The notes under the pieces were generated by a model, which was not told where the DNA came from, did not search any database, and was given only the letters and a program-made list of their open reading frames with translations. Shown here one piece after another: positions 1-8,669 of a DNA stretch of 64,000 nucleotides (position 1 is its first letter; every line of letters starts with the position of its first letter). A program made the translations under genes and the position numbers. The stretch is from Phycisphaerales bacterium (GTDB lineage: Bacteria; Planctomycetota; Phycisphaerae; Phycisphaerales; UBA1924): assembly GCA_020849105.1 (NCBI GenBank), contig JADLGW010000048.1:62001-126000 (forward strand), read 5' to 3'.

Positions 1-2
1 CG

Positions 3-1028
3 TCAGGGCCGGGCCTTCACGGTCAGGCTCACGCTGCGGTCCGCCGCCTCCAGCCGGAGCGGGCCCGGGAGCGGGGGGAACACCGAGAACAGCGCCTCCT
101 TCACCAGCGGCTGCCCCGTCCGCGCCGCGTTCTCCAGTTCCCCGAACGTGGGCTGCACGACCGCCACCACGCGCAGCGTCTTGTCCACCACCTGCCGCAC
201 CAGGTCGGCCGGGCCGGTGACCGACACGTCCTGGATGGACAGGTCCGACGGGTCGAGCGTGATGATCCACTTGTCGAGTTCGACCGGTGGGATCAGCAGT
301 TGCACCGGCACCGTCGGCAGCGTCTGGTTGACTTCGCTCGACGCCGGCGTGAGCCCGACGGAGATCGTCGGCGGCTCGATCGTCACAAAGTCTGAACCCG
401 GGAGCCCCCGCAGGCCCTCCGGGGCCACGAGCGTGACGTCGGGAACGCTCACGAACTTGCCGTCGGGCAGCGCATCCAGGACCGCCTGCGAGATCGGCGC
501 CGTGACCTCCAGCGGCGACGGCAGACGCGTCTGGAGCCTGGACGGCACCTTCAGCGTCACCGTCGCCTGCGCCGGGGTCGGGGGCGCCGCCAGGGACCCT
601 TCCGGCACCTTCACCACCACCCGCGCTTCCTTGGCCACCAGGTGATCCACATACACCATCACGGTCGGTGGGTCGGCGTCCGTGATCGTGACGCCGCTGT
701 CGCGGATCGTTGGATACGCCATCAGCGCCGCCCTCATGTCCACCGTGTGCTCGCCCGCGTCGTTGGGGATCCCCGCGGCCAGGTGCAGCGTCTCCCGCAG
801 TTCCCGCGTAAGGCTGTCGATCTTGGCCACGGGGCCGCTCATGGTGACCGTCACCGCGTTGCCGAAGACCTGACGCGGCAGCACCTCCAGCACTCGGCTG
901 CCGGGCTCCGGGCTCAGGTCCACCGTCAGGCGCAGCGTCGCGGTCCGCACGCCCTCCGACTCCGCGAGCATCCAGATCAGGAGTGTGACAACCGTGACCA
1001 CGGCGTATGTCTGGATCTGGCGCCACAT
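3..1028 (-). CDS. YbbR-domain protein (CdaR-like, partner of CdaA)
   Basis: This is a membrane-anchored protein of 341 aa. One hydrophobic segment at about residues 7-21 (TYAVVTVVTLLIWMLAE) is followed by repeated beta-rich YbbR-like modules, with phrases such as VTMSGPVAKIDSL and VTAPISQAVLDALPDGKFV. The domains should lie outside the cytoplasmic membrane. In Firmicutes the YbbR protein CdaR binds and modulates the diadenylate cyclase CdaA, and the gene here lies 11 bp behind cdaA on the same strand, so the same partnership is inferred. The start is ATG and the stop is inside the window, so the gene is complete. The family call rests on the pattern and on the neighbour. Confidence 0.8.
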   Translation of the reverse strand: MWRQIQTYAVVTVVTLLIWMLAESEGVRTATLRLTVDLSPEPGSRVLEVLPRQVFGNAVTVTMSGPVAKIDSLTRELRETLHLAAGIPNDAGEHTVDMRAALMAYPTIRDSGVTITDADPPTVMVYVDHLVAKEARVVVKVPEGSLAAPPTPAQATVTLKVPSRLQTRLPSPLEVTAPISQAVLDALPDGKFVSVPDVTLVAPEGLRGLPGSDFVTIEPPTISVGLTPASSEVNQTLPTVPVQLLIPPVELDKWIITLDPSDLSIQDVSVTGPADLVRQVVDKTLRVVAVVQPTFGELENAARTGQPLVKEALFSVFPPLPGPLRLEAADRSVSLTVKARP

Positions 1029-1039
1029 CGCGGTCCCTC

Positions 1040-1936
1040 TCAGGTAACGGGCGCCCCGGCGCCGCGGGCCGGCGGTTCATCGGACGGCGGCGGCTGCATC
1101 GCCTGCTCCTCGGCCGCGGTTCGGTTCGGTGGGGGCGGTGCGCCCTTGAGCCGCCGGAGCAGTTCGGCCTGCAGTTCCTCGCTGGACAAGGCCTGTGACA
1201 GCCGGCCGCCCTCGGCAAGCCGGATCTGCCCCGTCTCTTCGCTCACGGTGATGACGATCGCATCGGACTCCTTGGACAGCCCGACCGCCGCCCGGTGGCG
1301 CGAACCCAGCCGGGTGTCCGGCATGTCTGCCGGCTCCGCGAGCGGAAACTGCACGCCCGCCGCCTGCACCACGTTCCCCTTGATCACGACCCCCAGGTCG
1401 TGCAGCGCCGTCCCCGGAAAGAAGATGGTCTGGATCAGGGTTGCCGTCAGTTCCGCTCCGATCGGCGTTCCGCCCTCGACCATCCCGCGCAGGCCCACCT
1501 CGCGCTCCAGGGCGATCAGCGCCCCGAACTTGGCCCGCGACAGGTACCGGCACGCCTCGGCCAGCGCATCCACGGCGAGGTTGACCCCCTGCGTATGCGT
1601 CCGAAACAGCGACGAGGCCCCCAGCCGGACCAGCGCCAGACGCAACTCGGGCTGGAATATCACCACCAGGGCGACCGTGACCACCGTCAGGAACCTGTCG
1701 TACAGGAACGTGATCCGCTGGAAGGATTGGCCCTGGCCCAGCACGCGCGCGATGATGGTGGCGAAGACAAGGATGAACAGCAGCCCCTTGAGCGCCCCCG
1801 CCGCCCGTGTCCCCTGCACGAACTTCACCACCGCCAGCACCACAAGCCAGATGACCACCAACTCAATCAGGACCTCGACCCGCGAGTACGAGGAGACCCG
1901 GTTCAGCAGCGCCTGGATGCGATCGAACAGATTCAA
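1040..1936 (-). CDS. cdaA: diadenylate cyclase CdaA-type (c-di-AMP synthase)
   Basis: This membrane enzyme makes c-di-AMP from two ATP. Numbering from the TTG at 1936 gives 298 aa. Three hydrophobic segments (about 22-39, 50-65 and 81-94) are followed by a DAC domain. The RHR nucleotide-binding motif is present (GSRHRAAVGLS, 213-215). The usual DGA motif reads D-L-G (ALHDLGVVIKG, 180-182). The frame stays open to a TTG at 2017, only 7 bp from divergent mutY. I chose TTG 1936 because GGGAG precedes it and because it leaves room for divergent promoters. A proline-rich tail follows the domain. The gene forms a unit with ybbR downstream. Confidence 0.88.
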   Translation of the reverse strand: MNLFDRIQALLNRVSSYSRVEVLIELVVIWLVVLAVVKFVQGTRAAGALKGLLFILVFATIIARVLGQGQSFQRITFLYDRFLTVVTVALVVIFQPELRLALVRLGASSLFRTHTQGVNLAVDALAEACRYLSRAKFGALIALEREVGLRGMVEGGTPIGAELTATLIQTIFFPGTALHDLGVVIKGNVVQAAGVQFPLAEPADMPDTRLGSRHRAAVGLSKESDAIVITVSEETGQIRLAEGGRLSQALSSEELQAELLRRLKGAPPPPNRTAAEEQAMQPPPSDEPPARGAGAPVT

Positions 1937-2023
1937 GGTATCACGCTCCCGAGCCTCACCGAGTGTATCGGTCGGGACTCCGGGGGCCGCAAGAAAAGCC
2001 CCCTGGAACGGCGCCAATCCGGG

Positions 2024-3088
2024 ATGAACACTCGCCCATCAACCACCCGGCGCGACCGGCGCCTGGCCACGGCGGTCCGGCGATGGTTCGCGGCCGCCGC
2101 ACGCCCCCTGCCCTGGCGAACCACCCCCCGGGACGGGTACCGCTCACTCGTGAGCGAGGTGATGCTCCAGCAGACCCAGGTCGGCCGCGTGGTCCCCGCG
2201 TTCGAGGCGTTCATCAAGGCGTTCCCGGACATCCGGGCGCTCGCCCGCGCCCCGCAGTCCCGGGTACTGGCGGCGTGGACGGGCCTCGGCTATTACCGCC
2301 GGGCCCGACTCCTGCACGCCGCTGCCCGGGCGGTCGTCGCGGAGCACGGGGCGGTCGTGCCCGGTGACCCCGTTGCCCTCCGCCTGCTTCCCGGGATCGG
2401 GCCGTACACCGCCGGGGCGATCGCGTCCATCGTCCACGATCGCCCGGAGCCCATCGTTGACGGCAACGTCGCACGGGTGCTCATGAGGATCGAGGGCAAG
2501 GAGGGCCGCCACCGGGACGCTGCGGTCACAAAGTGGGCCTGGGCCAGAGCCCGCTCACTGGTCACAGCCGCCGCCAGCCCCGCGGCCTTCAACGAAGGGC
2601 TGATGGAACTGGGGGCCGTGATCTGCACGCCCCGTTCCCCGCGCTGCGGTCGGTGCCCGCTGACCGGGTGCTGCGTGGCCCGGCGATCAGGACGGCAGGG
2701 CCAGATCCCCGCACCCAAGGAACGGGCGGACAGAACCCGCGTGTACTGTGCGACCGCCGTCGTGCGTGATGACCTGGGACGTTTCCTCGTCCGCCGCCGC
2801 GCCGGGACGGGCTTGTGGCCCGGTATGTGGGAGGCGCCGACGGTCGAGTCATCGCGACGGATCCCCAAGGCTGACCTTCAGGCCATGGGACTGGCCGCCC
2901 AGCGCCGAGCCGCGTCGTTCGAGTTTGTGACGACGCGCCGCACCCTCCGCTTCACGGTATGGGAGGGGATATTGGTCGGCCGGCCTCCGCCCGCGTTCGC
3001 CTGGAAGTCTCGCGCCCAACTCGCCCGCCTCCCCTTGTCCAGCCCGCAGCGACGCATCCTGCTCGGCCGCCCCGTAGCCTTCGCCTAG
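2024..3088 (+). CDS. mutY: A/G-specific adenine DNA glycosylase MutY
   Basis: This base-excision repair enzyme removes adenine mispaired with 8-oxoguanine. It is 354 aa, the usual family size. E45 in SEVMLQQTQ matches the catalytic Glu. The helix-hairpin-helix LLPGIGPYTAGAI (121-133) has Tyr where EndoIII has Lys. D146 in PIVDGNVARVL is the catalytic Asp. Cys 201, 208, 211 and 217 form the C-x6-C-x2-C-x5-C [4Fe-4S] loop. The C-terminal NUDIX-like domain, which reads the 8-oxoG strand, starts near residue 240 (ATAVVRDDLGRFLVRRR). The ATG at 2024 gives the expected N-terminus. The frame is open further upstream, but that stretch is antisense to cdaA. Confidence 0.93.
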   Translation: MNTRPSTTRRDRRLATAVRRWFAAAARPLPWRTTPRDGYRSLVSEVMLQQTQVGRVVPAFEAFIKAFPDIRALARAPQSRVLAAWTGLGYYRRARLLHAAARAVVAEHGAVVPGDPVALRLLPGIGPYTAGAIASIVHDRPEPIVDGNVARVLMRIEGKEGRHRDAAVTKWAWARARSLVTAAASPAAFNEGLMELGAVICTPRSPRCGRCPLTGCCVARRSGRQGQIPAPKERADRTRVYCATAVVRDDLGRFLVRRRAGTGLWPGMWEAPTVESSRRIPKADLQAMGLAAQRRAASFEFVTTRRTLRFTVWEGILVGRPPPAFAWKSRAQLARLPLSSPQRRILLGRPVAFA

Positions 3089-3097
3089 ACTCGCCCA

Positions 3098-4084
3098 ATG
3101 ACCGCACTGGACGCCTGGCTCGCCTCCCTTCCCGCCTCCGAGGGCTACTCCTGCATCTCTGCCGCGCGCCGCTACGCCTTCGACGAGGCCGGTTACGACG
3201 CGCAGTACGCCAGCGATCCGGCCAACCTCACCCCCGGCCGCGGCGTCGTCGCCCTGCTGAAGGACACGAGCGCCGACTTCTCCGCCCCCGCTATCGAGAT
3301 CGGCTGCGGCACCGGCCTGGCCTCCCTCGGCGTCGTCGAGTCCGCGGCCTACCCGTTGGTGCTGCTCACCGATCCCTCGACCGCCTTCCTCGGCATCACG
3401 CGGTCCAAGGTCCGCGGGCACGGCTTCGACGAGTCCCGCGTCCGCTACGCCGTACTGATGGCCGAGGAGATCGACCGCCTCCCTCCGGACACGTTCTCGC
3501 TGGTCCTCCTGCGCTCCACACTCCACCATGTGCTCGACGTCGCGGCCTTCATCTCCGCCGCCGGGCGCGCGCTCAAACCCGGCGGTGCGCTCGTCTTCCA
3601 GGAACCCTGCCAGGAGGGATACATCCTGATGGGCGCGCTCACCCAGTTCCTCCCGGCCCTCGCCAGGGCCGCGGGCCGCCCGCTCGGGCCCGAACAGGTC
3701 AAGCGCGTCGAGGGCTTTGCGAACGCGATGAAGTACTACTCGCGCCGCGATATCGACAAGACGAAGGCGGAGGACAAGTGGCTCTTCCGCGTGGATGAAC
3801 TCGCCGCCCGCGCCGCCGCCGCGGGCCTGTCGATGGACTTCCGCCCCAACATGGCCTTCGAGTACTACGCCCCGTACCCGCCCGGCCAGCCCCGTCCCGG
3901 GCCGGACACCTTCACCCCATTCTTCCGCAACTACGCGAAGTACTGCATGTCCTGGGGTGAAGGGCTGATGCGGGCCTTTGACGATCACATGCCCGCCTAC
4001 TGCGCGTACATCGACGGCATCACCGGCCCGGGCGCTCAGCCCTACCTGCACGGTGTGTTCATCTGCCGCAAGCCGGCGCACTGA
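3098..4084 (+). CDS. SAM-dependent class I methyltransferase
   Basis: This is a soluble protein of 328 aa with a class I methyltransferase fold. Motif I is AIEIGCGTGLASL (about 66-78). The acidic post-I position is LLTDPS, and motif IV is in SLVLLRSTLHHVLD. PGGALVFQEP is the motif VI-like strand. The substrate cannot be read from the sequence. It begins 9 bp after mutY and may be co-transcribed with it. The C-terminal region is rich in aromatic residues (FEYYAPYPPGQP) and is not typical of UbiE/COQ5 enzymes. The function beyond methyl transfer is unknown. Confidence 0.78.
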   Translation: MTALDAWLASLPASEGYSCISAARRYAFDEAGYDAQYASDPANLTPGRGVVALLKDTSADFSAPAIEIGCGTGLASLGVVESAAYPLVLLTDPSTAFLGITRSKVRGHGFDESRVRYAVLMAEEIDRLPPDTFSLVLLRSTLHHVLDVAAFISAAGRALKPGGALVFQEPCQEGYILMGALTQFLPALARAAGRPLGPEQVKRVEGFANAMKYYSRRDIDKTKAEDKWLFRVDELAARAAAAGLSMDFRPNMAFEYYAPYPPGQPRPGPDTFTPFFRNYAKYCMSWGEGLMRAFDDHMPAYCAYIDGITGPGAQPYLHGVFICRKPAH

Positions 4085-4124
4085 AGCCGCACGCGCCGGT
4101 GTCCTTCTCCTTCTACCCCCGCTT

Positions 4125-4152
4125 GTGGCACGGGCGTCCCGGCTCTGTTCCC
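4125..4152. repeat. degenerate palindromic element (GGCACAGGCG family)
   Basis: The stretch GTGGCACGGGCGTCCCGGCT and its continuation CTGTTCC align with the perfect palindrome at 39448-39470 (GTGGCACAGGCG, three-base loop, CGCCTGTGCC), with decay in the right arm. It lies in the gap after the methyltransferase. The rest of the 4085-4316 gap shows no gene. Confidence 0.45.
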
Positions 4153-4316
4153 CTCCTCCTCCTTCCGCTTCTCGCGGCATGGGCTGTGGCGGGGGCTGCA
4201 GGGACTGCAACCGGAGGAAGGCGGGGAAGTGAGCGGGTGGGTGAGGGAATGGGGGGCCGCCCATCGATGGTGGCCGCGGCGGTACCATGCCCTCACGCAC
4301 AACGACGGAGGCATCC

Positions 4317-5315
4317 ATGCTGTGCATCGTTCGATGGTCCGTGCTGATCGCGGCGGTGGCGGCGCTGGAGGCGGTGGGGGTGTCGCTCGCGGGCTGCGCC
4401 GGCGGCCCGAGCCTGTCCGCGGAGGCGGTGCTGGAGAAGCCCCGCACCGGGTTCATCCAGGTCGAAGGGGGGCGCGTTTGGTACTCGGTGCGCGGCACGG
4501 GCACGGGCACGCCGCTCCTGGTGCTCCACGGCGGGCCGGGCATTCCGCACGACTACCTCGAAAACCTGGAAATGCTCGGCGACGAGCGGCCCGTGGTCTT
4601 CTACGACCAGCTCGGCTGCGGGCGTTCGGACCGGCCCGACGATCCCTCGCTGTGGACGCGCGAGCGGTTCGCACGCGAGATCGATCGGGTGCGCGGGGCG
4701 CTCGGGCTCGACGAGGTCGTTCTGTACGGCCACTCCTGGGGCAGCATTCTCGCGGTCGATTATCTCTCCGGCATGGGCGGATCGACGCCGACCGGCGTGC
4801 GCGGCGTGATCCTCGCGGGCCCGGCGCTGAGCATCCCGAGGTGGACCGCCGACTCGCGAGGGCTCATCACCGCGCTGGGGCCCGATGTATCCGGGACGAT
4901 CTTCGAGGCCGAGCGCACCGGTCAGACCGACAGCCCGGCCTACCGCGACGCCGTTGCGGTGTTCTACAAGCGCTACGTCTGCCGGCTGGACCCGTGGCCC
5001 GAGCCGCTCGACCGCGCGATGGCGGGCATGGGCCAGTCGGTGTACGGCCGCATGAGCGGGCCGAGCGAGTTCACCGTGACCGGCTCGCTCAAGGATGTCG
5101 ACGTGACGCCGCGGTTGCACGACCTGCGGCTGCCGACCCTGTTCATCTGCGGCGAGTACGACGAGGCAACGCCCGAATCGACGCGGTATTACGCGGGCCT
5201 CGCGCCCAACTCGAGCGTCGTGGTCATCCCGGGCGCGTCGCACGTCGCCAACTACGATCAGCCCGAAAGGTACATGGCTGCCCTCAGGGGTTGGCTCGGG
5301 AGACAGGGTTTCTGA
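4317..5315 (+). CDS. alpha/beta-hydrolase lipoprotein, proline iminopeptidase-like (S33)
   Basis: This is a 332-aa lipoprotein with an alpha/beta-hydrolase domain. Residues 5-27 are a signal peptide with a lipobox ending SLAG-C27, so it should be lipidated and exported. HGGPG (71-75) is the oxyanion motif, and DQLGCGRSD is typical of proline iminopeptidases. The triad is S140 in GHSWGS, D282 in ICGEYDEATP and H309 in PGASHVANY. The likely activity is cleavage of an N-terminal residue (often Pro) from peptides; other S33 substrates are possible. GGAGG about 7 bases upstream supports the ATG at 4317 over the ATG 30 bp earlier. Its 3' end faces the DUF3568 gene. Confidence 0.82.
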   Translation: MLCIVRWSVLIAAVAALEAVGVSLAGCAGGPSLSAEAVLEKPRTGFIQVEGGRVWYSVRGTGTGTPLLVLHGGPGIPHDYLENLEMLGDERPVVFYDQLGCGRSDRPDDPSLWTRERFAREIDRVRGALGLDEVVLYGHSWGSILAVDYLSGMGGSTPTGVRGVILAGPALSIPRWTADSRGLITALGPDVSGTIFEAERTGQTDSPAYRDAVAVFYKRYVCRLDPWPEPLDRAMAGMGQSVYGRMSGPSEFTVTGSLKDVDVTPRLHDLRLPTLFICGEYDEATPESTRYYAGLAPNSSVVVIPGASHVANYDQPERYMAALRGWLGRQGF

Positions 5316-5374
5316 CCCGTCAACTGGCGAAGTCGCCTCCTCCTCCCGCCGCTCACGGCTCCTGCCCATGGGCA

Positions 5375-5875
5375 TCAGTACTCGGGCATCACAAGACCGG
5401 TGGCGGCACCCGGCGACTCCCCCGGTGGTCCGCCGCGGTCCTGGGCAACGCGTGACAGTTCGAGTTTGATTGCGTTCAGGATGAGCAGCGACAGCGATTG
5501 ATCGCCGAACAGGCCGACCCTGATCTTGATCTTCGTGACCCGCGGCGTGCGGCTCGTCAGCCGGATCGTGATGTCCTTGTCGCGGTCCCGGACGTTGAAC
5601 TCCGCGGTGCCGTCCTCGATCAGGGTCTGCCCGCGGGTGAACTCCAGGCGGTTGATCGCCCTGTCCGCGGCCGTGATCGCGTCCGCGAAGGCGGCCGCTT
5701 CGTCGGACGCCAGCGTCCGGCGGGACCACACGGCGCTGCCCCCCTCGAGCGCGTTCAGGCCCATCGTGGAGGCCTCGAGCGCGCTCATCCCCGCCGGGAG
5801 GAGCAGCGGCCCGGCGCACCCGCCGCAGAGCACCGGGAGCAGCATGAACAGGCCCGCCAGGATGCGCACCAACAA
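5375..5875 (-). CDS. DUF3568-like lipoprotein
   Basis: This is a small lipoprotein of 166 aa. The signal peptide ends in the lipobox VLCGG-C20. The mature part holds an Ala-rich helix followed by two amphipathic strands (FNVRDRDKDITIRLTSRTP and KIKIRVGLFGDQSLSLLIL), the pattern of DUF3568 lipoproteins. The role is unknown; the protein probably sits on the periplasmic side of a membrane. It lies 15 bp downstream of acs and may be its operon partner. Confidence 0.65.
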   Translation of the reverse strand: MLVRILAGLFMLLPVLCGGCAGPLLLPAGMSALEASTMGLNALEGGSAVWSRRTLASDEAAAFADAITAADRAINRLEFTRGQTLIEDGTAEFNVRDRDKDITIRLTSRTPRVTKIKIRVGLFGDQSLSLLILNAIKLELSRVAQDRGGPPGESPGAATGLVMPEY

Positions 5876-5890
5876 CCCTCCCGGCGGAGC

Positions 5891-8035
5891 CTATTCATCG
5901 GTCTCACGGAGCCTGGCGAGCACAGAGTAGTCTTCGAGCGTCGTCGTGTCCTGGGTGATCTTCTCCACCCCCGCGGCCAGGTCACGCAGCAGGCGCCGCA
6001 TGATCTTCCCGCTCCGGGTCTTCGGCAGCCCCTCGGCGAAACGGATGGAATCCGGGCGCGCCAGCGCCCCGATCTCCCTGGCGACGTGGGCCGCCAGTTC
6101 CTTGCGCAGCCCGTCATCGGCCTTCCGCCCGCTCCCCGACTTGAGGGTGACGAAGGCGCAGATGCCCGTCCCCTTGATCTCGTGCGGCATCCCGACCACC
6201 GCGGCCTCGGCGACGGCCGGGTGCGAGACCAGCGCGGACTCGACCTCCATCGTGCCCAGCCGATGGCCGGAGACGTTGATGACGTCGTCCACCCGCCCCA
6301 TGATCCAGAAGTATCCGTCCTGATCGCGCCGGGCACCGTCGGCGGAGAAGTAGTACGGCGTGGCGGCGCCGGTCTCTAGACCGGTGTTCTTACCACCGCT
6401 CTGGAGAGCGGTGCCACCCGGGCCCTTGACCCGCGACCAGTACCCCTGCACATACCTCTGCCGATCGCCGTAGATGCCACGGAGCATCCCGGGCCAGGGC
6501 CGCCTCGTGACCAGCAGGCCGCCCTGGTTCGGCGGCAACTCCTCCCCCTGCTCATTGACGACGGCGGCGTCAATCCCCGGCAGCGGGAGCGTGCACGAGC
6601 CGGGCTTCGTCGGCGTGCACCCGGGCAGGGGCGAGATCACATGCCCGCCGGTCTCCGTCTGCCAGTAGGTGTCCACGACCGGGCACCGCCCGCCCCCGAT
6701 TGTGTCCCGGTACCACACCCACGCCTCGGGGTTGATCGGCTCGCCGACCGTGCCGAGCAGTTGCAGGCTCGACAGGTCGTGCTTCCGCGGCCACTCCTGG
6801 CCCCACTTCATGAACGTGCGGATGGCGGTGGGGGCCGTGTACAACTGCGTGACCCTGTGCCGCTCGATGATGTCCCAGAACCGGTCGCTGGCCGGGAAGT
6901 TCGGAGCGCCCTCGTACATCAGCGTCGGCACGCGGCCGGGCAGGATGCCGTAGATCACATAACTGTGCCCTGTCACCCAGCCGATGTCGGCGGTGCACCA
7001 GAAGAGTTGCCCGGCGTCCGGGATCAGGTTGAAGACCAGCCGGGCGGTCATGGTCGTGTACACCATGTACCCGCCGGTCGTGTGGACGATACCCTTGGGC
7101 TTACCGGTGGAGCCGCTGGTGTAGAGGAGGAAGAGCATGTCCTCCGCGTCCATTGCCTCGCACGGGCAGTCGGCGTTCGCGCGATCCAGCAGGGTGTGGT
7201 AGTCGTGAAACCCCGGCGCGCTGCCCCGGATCCCGGGTGCCGCGTCCTGTGTCGGTGTCCCCGTGCGTTGTAGCGTGATCACATGCTCAACGCCGTGCCC
7301 CGCGCTGCCGAGCGCGGTGAGCGCCTCGTCCACGTTCTTCCGCAGGGGCACGACCTCGCCCCGCCGGTAGCCGCCGTCGGCCGTGATGATGACCCGGGAC
7401 TTCGCGTCGATCACGCGCTCGACGATCGCGTGCGGGGCGAACCCGCCGAAGATGATCGAGTGGGCCGCACCGATCCGGGCGCAGGCGAGCATCGCCACCG
7501 CCAGTTCCGGCACCATCGGCATGTAGATGGTCACCACGTCGCCCTTCTTCACACCGAGGGATCTGAGCGCCGAGCCGAGCCGCGAGGTCTCACGCTGCAG
7601 GTCGCGGTAGGTCAGGCGCCGGATTTCGGGATCAGAGCCCCGAGCGCCAGCGACGGGTGAGGTGTTTCGAGTGTTCGACCCCGCGCTCGCGCTTGGGGCT
7701 CTGACAGGCTCTCCCTCCCACACGATCGCGACCTGCTCGCCGTGCCCGGTCTCGACCTGCCGGTCCACGCAGTTGAAGCACGCGTTGAGTTGCCCGCCGA
7801 CGAACCACCTGGCGTCGGGCGGGTTCCAGTCCAGCACCCTCGTCCAGGGTCTGGACCACGCGAGCATCCGGGCCTGCTCGCCCCAGAACCCTTCCGGGTC
7901 GTCCAGGGATCGCCGGTGCAGAGCCCGGTATTCCTGCATGGACGCGACGTGCCAGCGCGGCATTCCGACGCTGGCGGCGGTGGGGGGCGGAAACACCCGG
8001 GTCTCTGTCAGCACGGAATCGATGTGCTCGCTCAT
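5891..8035 (-). CDS. acs: acetyl-CoA synthetase with two palindrome-derived inserts
   Basis: This enzyme activates acetate to acetyl-CoA through acetyl-AMP. It is 714 aa, about 60 longer than most Acs proteins. Motifs are YTSGSTGKPKG (P-loop), DTYWQTETGG, the hinge GRVDDVINVSGHR and the C-terminal PKTRSGKIMRR, whose Lys is the usual acetylation target. The start ATG 8035 (MSEHIDSVL) is the canonical Acs N-terminus; the frame upstream runs into the next gene. Two low-complexity segments, about residues 111-135 and 540-558, are absent from textbook Acs. They coincide with DNA palindromes at 7632-7704 and 6366-6418. Both are in frame, and the catalytic motifs around them are intact, so the enzyme is probably active. 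Confidence 0.93.
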   Translation of the reverse strand: MSEHIDSVLTETRVFPPPTAASVGMPRWHVASMQEYRALHRRSLDDPEGFWGEQARMLAWSRPWTRVLDWNPPDARWFVGGQLNACFNCVDRQVETGHGEQVAIVWEGEPVRAPSASAGSNTRNTSPVAGARGSDPEIRRLTYRDLQRETSRLGSALRSLGVKKGDVVTIYMPMVPELAVAMLACARIGAAHSIIFGGFAPHAIVERVIDAKSRVIITADGGYRRGEVVPLRKNVDEALTALGSAGHGVEHVITLQRTGTPTQDAAPGIRGSAPGFHDYHTLLDRANADCPCEAMDAEDMLFLLYTSGSTGKPKGIVHTTGGYMVYTTMTARLVFNLIPDAGQLFWCTADIGWVTGHSYVIYGILPGRVPTLMYEGAPNFPASDRFWDIIERHRVTQLYTAPTAIRTFMKWGQEWPRKHDLSSLQLLGTVGEPINPEAWVWYRDTIGGGRCPVVDTYWQTETGGHVISPLPGCTPTKPGSCTLPLPGIDAAVVNEQGEELPPNQGGLLVTRRPWPGMLRGIYGDRQRYVQGYWSRVKGPGGTALQSGGKNTGLETGAATPYYFSADGARRDQDGYFWIMGRVDDVINVSGHRLGTMEVESALVSHPAVAEAAVVGMPHEIKGTGICAFVTLKSGSGRKADDGLRKELAAHVAREIGALARPDSIRFAEGLPKTRSGKIMRRLLRDLAAGVEKITQDTTTLEDYSVLARLRETDE
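6366..6418. repeat. tandem palindromic element inside acs (ccggtct family)
   Basis: There are two units. Unit A is the palindrome CCGGTCT-CT-AGACCGG at 6369-6384; unit B is CCGCTCT-GG-AGAGCGG at 6396-6411, followed by TGCCACC. They read in frame on the minus strand within acs as …ALQSGGKNTGLETGAAT…. The same two-unit layout, with the tail GTGCCACC, recurs at 56874-56931 between two genes. That recurrence argues for a dispersed element rather than chance. Confidence 0.75.
7632..7704. repeat. 73-bp inverted-repeat element inside acs
   Basis: A 16-bp arm TCAGAGCCCCGAGCGC (7632-7647) faces its near-perfect complement GCGCTTGGGGCTCTGA (7689-7704; 15 of 16, the mismatch allowing G-U pairing), with 41 bp between them. 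The element is translated in frame on the minus strand as a Ser/Ala/Gly/Asn-rich loop, within PVRAPSASAGSN and TSPVAGARGSD. It lies where Acs normally runs from WEGE directly into LTYRDL. Confidence 0.75.
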
Positions 8036-8120
8036 GTCGGGCAGTCTACCCCTGCTCACGGCACGGGAGCCCCGCCTGTGTCCTGCCCCGGTTCCGTTCT
8101 TGCTTGCTACCCTGCGCACC

Positions 8121-8651
8121 ATGGATCGCTTTCTTCTCCTCCTTCCGTGCGTCTTCCTCGCCGCGTGCTCGACCTACAAGGCTCCGACGCTCGGGGTGAC
8201 CGATGCGAGCCTGGCGGAGCAATCCGCGGACGGGATCGTGCTGCGTTTCACGCTCGACGCAACGAACGCCAACGAGGTCGAACTCCCGCTCCGCGAGATT
8301 GCCTACACCGTTCGGATCGACGGGCGCGAGGTCTTCAGGGGTGTCCGCTCGCCGGAGGCGACGCTGCGCCGCCTGGGCACCCAGGAGATTGTGATCCCCG
8401 CGGCGATCCCCATCGGTGCAGGCTCGGCCCTGGGCCCGGGCCTGCCCGCCGGCTCCGTCCGCTTCGAGATCGAGGGCAAACTGAGTTACACGACGCCGGG
8501 CTCGATCGCCCAGGTGCTGTTCGACACCGGCGTGCGGCGACCGTCGGTACATTTCCGGCAGGAGGGCGATGTCGAACTGACGGTGCCTGAACCCGGGGCG
8601 CCGAGCCCGGCCCCTGCGGCTCCGCCGGAGACCCCGCCTCCGGGCGGGTGA
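8121..8651 (+). CDS. LEA14-like (WHy-domain) lipoprotein
   Basis: This is a 176-aa lipoprotein. The signal peptide MDRFLLLLPCVFLAA ends in the lipobox FLAA-C16. The body has the alternating beta pattern of LEA_2/WHy proteins (VLRFTLDATNANEVELPL, IAYTVRIDGREVFRGV, VRFEIEGKLSY). A Pro/Ala-rich tail closes it. Related proteins are thought to protect against stress or to act as envelope structural proteins; the actual role is unknown. It is divergent from acs, and its ATG at 8121 sits 85 bp from the acs start, so the two share a promoter region. Confidence 0.78.
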   Translation: MDRFLLLLPCVFLAACSTYKAPTLGVTDASLAEQSADGIVLRFTLDATNANEVELPLREIAYTVRIDGREVFRGVRSPEATLRRLGTQEIVIPAAIPIGAGSALGPGLPAGSVRFEIEGKLSYTTPGSIAQVLFDTGVRRPSVHFRQEGDVELTVPEPGAPSPAPAAPPETPPPGG

Positions 8652-8669
8652 TCGTTCGTCCGCGTTCTT

